DNA of 64,000 bases from Magicicada septendecula. Lineage: Eukaryota > Arthropoda > Insecta > Hemiptera > Cicadidae. The notes under the pieces are model-generated. The model was not told the origin of the DNA. It saw only the letters and a program-made list of their open reading frames with translations, and did no database searches. This document shows, in pieces, positions 60,059 through 64,000 of this stretch. The DNA lies in the NCBI GenBank assembly GCA_034769895.1, contig CM068373.1, positions 201,542,134 to 201,606,133 of the forward strand. Reading direction: 5' to 3'. The position numbers were made by a program, and so were the translations under genes. Each line of letters opens with the position of its first letter. Within the stretch, counting starts at the first letter, position 1.

Positions 60059-60680
60059 TGTTGTGTTAGGGGGTGAAGAAAAGTCTTCACGTATTTTTTA
60101 TAAGGACAAGAGTTCCTTCAATTTATATTTAGGAGACGATAGGTCTACAAATAAAGTTTCTTGGTGTTTTTGTGTACCTAATAAGTGGTGCAGAAATTTT
60201 AAGTTAGGGACCCCTGCATATTTGGAGAGAGAGAGTGTATTTTGGTGTTATGGAGAGAAATGTATTAAGAAAGAAAGTATAGAGAGATATTGTGAGAAAA
60301 AGAAAGTAATAAAATTTTTTAAAGTAAATAGAAAGTACAGAGAATTGGTAGAGAGGTTAGGCATAGATATGGTATATGAAAATAATGAATACTTACCTTA
60401 CAGTAACAATGATATTGGAATAACAATAAATGATGAGAATAATGGTATTCCATTATTCTTACCTGTGGTAGAAAATTATGAGGACAATTACAAAATGAAA
60501 AACCAAAGTATAACATATGATATTACTGAGATAAACGGAACCCTACTCGATCGTGACTTGATAAATTTATTGGATAGTTGTCTGATATATGAATATAATA
60601 TTTCTAATCATAAAATTTATTTATTAAAAAATAAATTCAATAGACCTAAGATTCGGATGTTATTCAACGATGGAGGGTAG
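59976..60680 (+). CDS. ORF2 basic Cys-rich protein, copy 13
   Basis: Intact at 234 codons with V132M and H197N. Confidence 0.5.
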   Translation: MIMRCLSVLSQKESIFVQGMQGVEFYFDVVLGGEEKSSRIFYKDKSSFNLYLGDDRSTNKVSWCFCVPNKWCRNFKLGTPAYLERESVFWCYGEKCIKKESIERYCEKKKVIKFFKVNRKYRELVERLGIDMVYENNEYLPYSNNDIGITINDENNGIPLFLPVVENYEDNYKMKNQSITYDITEINGTLLDRDLINLLDSCLIYEYNISNHKIYLLKNKFNRPKIRMLFNDGG

Positions 60681-61658
60681 AGTGTTTCAATTGTGTAATG
60701 AACATTAAATATATGTGAAAAGTGGTATTGAATTGGACTGCATATGGACTGAGTTTGATAAATAACAAAATAATGAGTTGGAGTGTATATTTTTCACTGT
60801 TTTATATGTATTTATATATCAATGTATTTATGTATTTTTGATGTTGTATTACAGGTATATTTTGTGTACCCTAGTTATGATGTATTTTAATAATTAACAT
60901 GTTTTGTTTAATTAAACTTGTTTAAACAAATGAATAATATTTAAAGGTCAAATATTGAATTAAAATAGTACAAAAGAAAGTTGTGCTACCTTTATAACAG
61001 AAGTAAATTATTAATTAATAGAAAGTTTTTAATGAAGTTCAATTATTATTTACTTTGTAATGAAGGTAATTACTAATGAATAATAATGTAATAAGTAAGA
61101 ATATATATATTTGAATTTTGAGAGGTATTGTTATGAGTAGGTGAGAGATGAATTTTATAAGACAAATGTCAATGATTACAGCAAGGTAGAATGATTAAAC
61201 AGGGATAGAGCCTGGGTATAAATAGAAGCAGGTGAGTTATTTAATTGAAGTTAATGGGAGTTAGATAGTTAAGAATTTTGAAGTAAATAATACAAAGAGA
61301 ATTATTAGATATTTAGGGACACAGTAGTTAGTGATTATTTGTAGAGGTAAATAAAGTAAAGGTATAAACATATATTTGTTATTGATGATATTTTGTAGTG
61401 GGGGTGAGGTGATAAGGAGTAGCCAACTTATAGTGTTGTGGCAGGTAATAGCGTAGTTTAAGGGAGTGTTTGCCGAATTATTTGGAAGGGCAAAATATTA
61501 TGAGTGAATATAGCCAGTTAGGGAACACCCATCTCTGTGCAAAGACGAGCGGTGCCATAGGATTTAATTGAATTTAGTAAAGGTGTTTATAATTGAGATA
61601 TTGGTGTCATGATAGGTAAATTTGGTTGTCAGTTAGAAGAAAGGAGAGTACGATTATA

Positions 61659-64000
61659 ATAAGTAAAGGCATAGTGAATATAGGAGTCATCCAGACTAAA
61701 CAGTGATAGAAGGTGAAAGGTTAGGTAGTTAGGTAGGTAGAAGGTTCAGAATAGAAAGGAAATAAAATAATAATAATATTATAATAATAATAATATGAAT
61801 ATTAATAATAAATGTGAAATAATATTATAATAGTTGATGTTTAATTAATGAATTAATTAATTGTAAATTTTAAGATTTAAATGCAATTTTAAATAGAATA
61901 TGCAAATTTTAATGCAAATCTTAATCAAGATTAAATATGTAATTACAAAACTATTTCAATGTATTACTGTATTAATATTAATGTATCAGTGTTAATTATC
62001 AATGTATTATCATGTATTATGTATTTATGTTATGAAATTTTAACATGATTTATGGAAATTATGTGTATGAAGGGATAAATATAATTGGTGCTGTTAATAC
62101 CAACTATTACCTGTTAATAATAATAATAATTTTAATTTAACCATTCAGTAAGATTTATGAATAAATAATACCATACAGATTTATTAATTATTTTGTTTTT
62201 CTATAATTTGTTTTTCTCCATGTTTGGGAGATTTATATGGGCATTTTCATATTTTCAGTAATATAATCCTTTTTATATCAATATGTTTCTTTTGTAATTA
62301 TAATAATTATAAAATGGAAAGAGTTAAATATTATCGATGGGAATCGAAACAATTTATTAATTCAGGGTAGTCCATAATGAGAAGGGAAATTCTATATAAT
62401 TCTTGTGAGTTACGTTTTTAGTAGTATATTTTTAGTACTATATTTTAGTAGTATATCAAGCAAACCCAGTGCTTATTAGCACAAACCAGCACCTAGCTAA
62501 GGGGAACCAGATCAGTTAAGGATAGAGTGATTTACCAAGTCACTATTTTGAGATTTTTCGTTTATTGTTTCAGTGTTTGGTGATATGACAGCAGTCCTGA
62601 GCTGGCCAGCGCGTCAGAGCAGGGGCGTTACGCGCCTAAGTGGCCTTATGGTGTTGGGATCTCGAAGGAGAAGTCCAGTAAGGTCATGTAGGTACTGTCA
62701 TCGTCATCAGACCACGGGTGAGTTATTGTTTTCTTTTATATAAATTGTAAGGGGGTTGTGGCAACCTATCCTGGCTGATCCCTTTAGGAAGTATGAAAGG
62801 GTCAATGAAAGTTTTTATGCTTCGGCACAAAATCTTTTATTGAGGGGGTTTTGTAATGGTACAATTATGGTACAATTTTTAATCAACCTAAATATGGTAT
62901 AAAAAACCATAAATATTGTATTCCTTCATTTGTAGTAATTTGGTCAAAATTAAATAAACATTTAATAACCTTTATAAATATACCGTGAGTGGACTATATA
63001 AATATTTGCCAGGATTCTGACTGTTTCATACCAAAAAACGTGAAGCCCAGCAAAAAACTGTATGTTGTTTATTGAGATAAAAGCGACGATCCTTGATTAC
63101 GTCAGCAACCAAGAATGTCTTGATGAAACTGTCAACAACCAAACAATAGACGAGTGATGTAGATTCACCCCACCTCGGAAATATGGAACAAAGAATCTGT
63201 GTCATTTCAACAGGGAACGTGATCGCAGCCGGCCGGCAACTCGTTCACGAAGAGTGAATTTTAACTTTCACACCACTAAAAGTGGTTAATTAACTATTTA
63301 GAAACAGTGCTGTAAATCTACAACTACAAGATGTGACCGGTAACGTAAACGGTAAACTCGCGGAGTGCGTAGTTTTACCGAACGAACAACTGCTACAGAT
63401 TTGGTGAGAACGTTCCAAACATTTTTTTTTATCAAAATCAAAATTCAATACATAATGACCAATTCTAATCAAAAACTTAAAATATGAGCTCATTAAATTA
63501 AAATTAAAATAATAAATTGTACCAGTGTGAGAGAGAGAGAGAGAGAGAGTGATATAAATTATGCTGGGTTGTGCGACAAAGATATTCATATATTCAATCT
63601 ATTACTATATAATCTTTATATCATACGGAATATTTACATGTTTTTATAAATACATGTCATGATTTTGGAGGGTAAAATTGTTTTGCAAACGCCAGTGGCG
63701 TAATATGTGGGTTCGAGTCATTTTTCAATATGTATTAATATTCAAGTTACATACTAATAAAAGTAATTTATACATGATATTTTGTGTATGTTTTATTTCA
63801 GGTAGGCTATTTCACAAACATGGTTCGTGTTGCACGAACCCTGGCCCGAAACGTAAATTTGTGTAATGTTGTCAAATTGTACAACATGGCGTCCGGTTGA
63901 AAAAGTGATAGTCATTTACTAGTACATACAAAAGTACAATTTTTATGGTAACTAATTAAACGATAAAAAGCTAGTAGTTACAGATTGCGCCCGTAATAAC
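61659..64000 (+). repeat. Tandem monomer copy 14 (partial, runs off the window)
   Basis: First 2342 bp of another type II copy. It includes the GA tract and the 26-codon small ORF (63830-63910) and stops inside the 35-bp duplication, about 200 bp before ORF1 would begin. Confidence 0.98.
63529..63548 (+). repeat. (GA)10 microsatellite, copy 14
   Basis: Ten units. Confidence 0.97.

Larger units (their letters stand above)
56939..61658 (+). repeat. Tandem monomer copy 13
   Basis: 4720-bp copy with both ORFs open. It has a private short deletion near 57018 that removes GTAGAAG-like sequence. The 5' half mixes type I (AACAAG) and type II (ATTTTGAG) markers near 57805. Confidence 0.98.

Noticed and set aside
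1-64000. Bacterial CRISPR array, rDNA or histone cluster
   Set aside because: Monomer size, lack of spacers, and absence of rRNA or histone sequence rule these out by inspection.
1-64000. Autonomous transposon or endogenous virus
   Set aside because: No polymerase, integrase, transposase, protease, capsid or envelope motif is visible in any frame. Only a weak Gag-like resemblance of ORF1 remains.

Overview
The whole window is one head-to-tail tandem array of a ~4.72-4.79 kb monomer. There are 13 complete copies and a partial 14th, with no single-copy flank at either end, so the array continues on both sides. Taking position 1 as an arbitrary register, the copies start at 1, 4755, 9478, 14265, 19032, 23795, 28517, 33240, 37963, 42702, 47446, 52193, 56939 and 61659. 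Copies look about 98-99.9% identical by eye and all lie in the same orientation. The DNA is AT-rich, with GA and AAT microsatellites, TATAAATA-type promoter elements and good GT/AG splice consensus sites. There are no operons or prokaryotic genes. I read it as nuclear DNA of a eukaryote, most likely an animal and possibly an arthropod; the lineage guess is weak.

Layout of one monomer (copy 1 coordinates): an AT-rich segment (1-750) with AAT repeats; a 14-bp triple repeat (757-797); a GC-richer island (about 900-1060) ending in a strong 5' splice-site match; a TATA element (1337); a cluster of four palindromes (1570-1636); a (GA)n tract of 9-40 units (1873-1920 here); a 3' splice-site match (2172); a 26-codon small ORF beginning under a perfect hairpin (2191-2271); a 35-bp duplication carrying an AGATGGCGC core (2344-2413); ORF1, 196 codons (2565-3155); ORF2, about 234 codons, overlapping ORF1 by 83 nt in the +1 frame; then a strongly G-over-C-skewed 3' region with a second TATAAATA (4313) and an AATAAA (4446).

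ORF1 encodes an acidic N-terminal region followed by a regular heptad coiled coil, which recalls the N-terminal part of Gag-like proteins. ORF2 encodes a basic, cysteine-rich protein (six Cys in about 43 residues) that I do not recognise. I see no reverse transcriptase, integrase, protease or transposase. A non-autonomous, retroelement-derived coding macrosatellite is my leading explanation, not a demonstrated one. ORF1 is open in 10 of 13 copies, ORF2 in 9 of 13, and both in 7 (copies 2, 7, 8, 9, 10, 12, 13). ORF1 changes are mostly missense, which suggests little purifying selection on individual copies.

Shared variants record the array's history: copies 4 and 5 are near-identical and share one nonsense mutation; the 3' half of 8 plus the 5' half of 9 reappears as the 3' half of 9 plus the 5' half of 10; 12 resembles 14 while 11 and 13 share another variant; and a type I/type II split of the 5' half follows GA-tract length.
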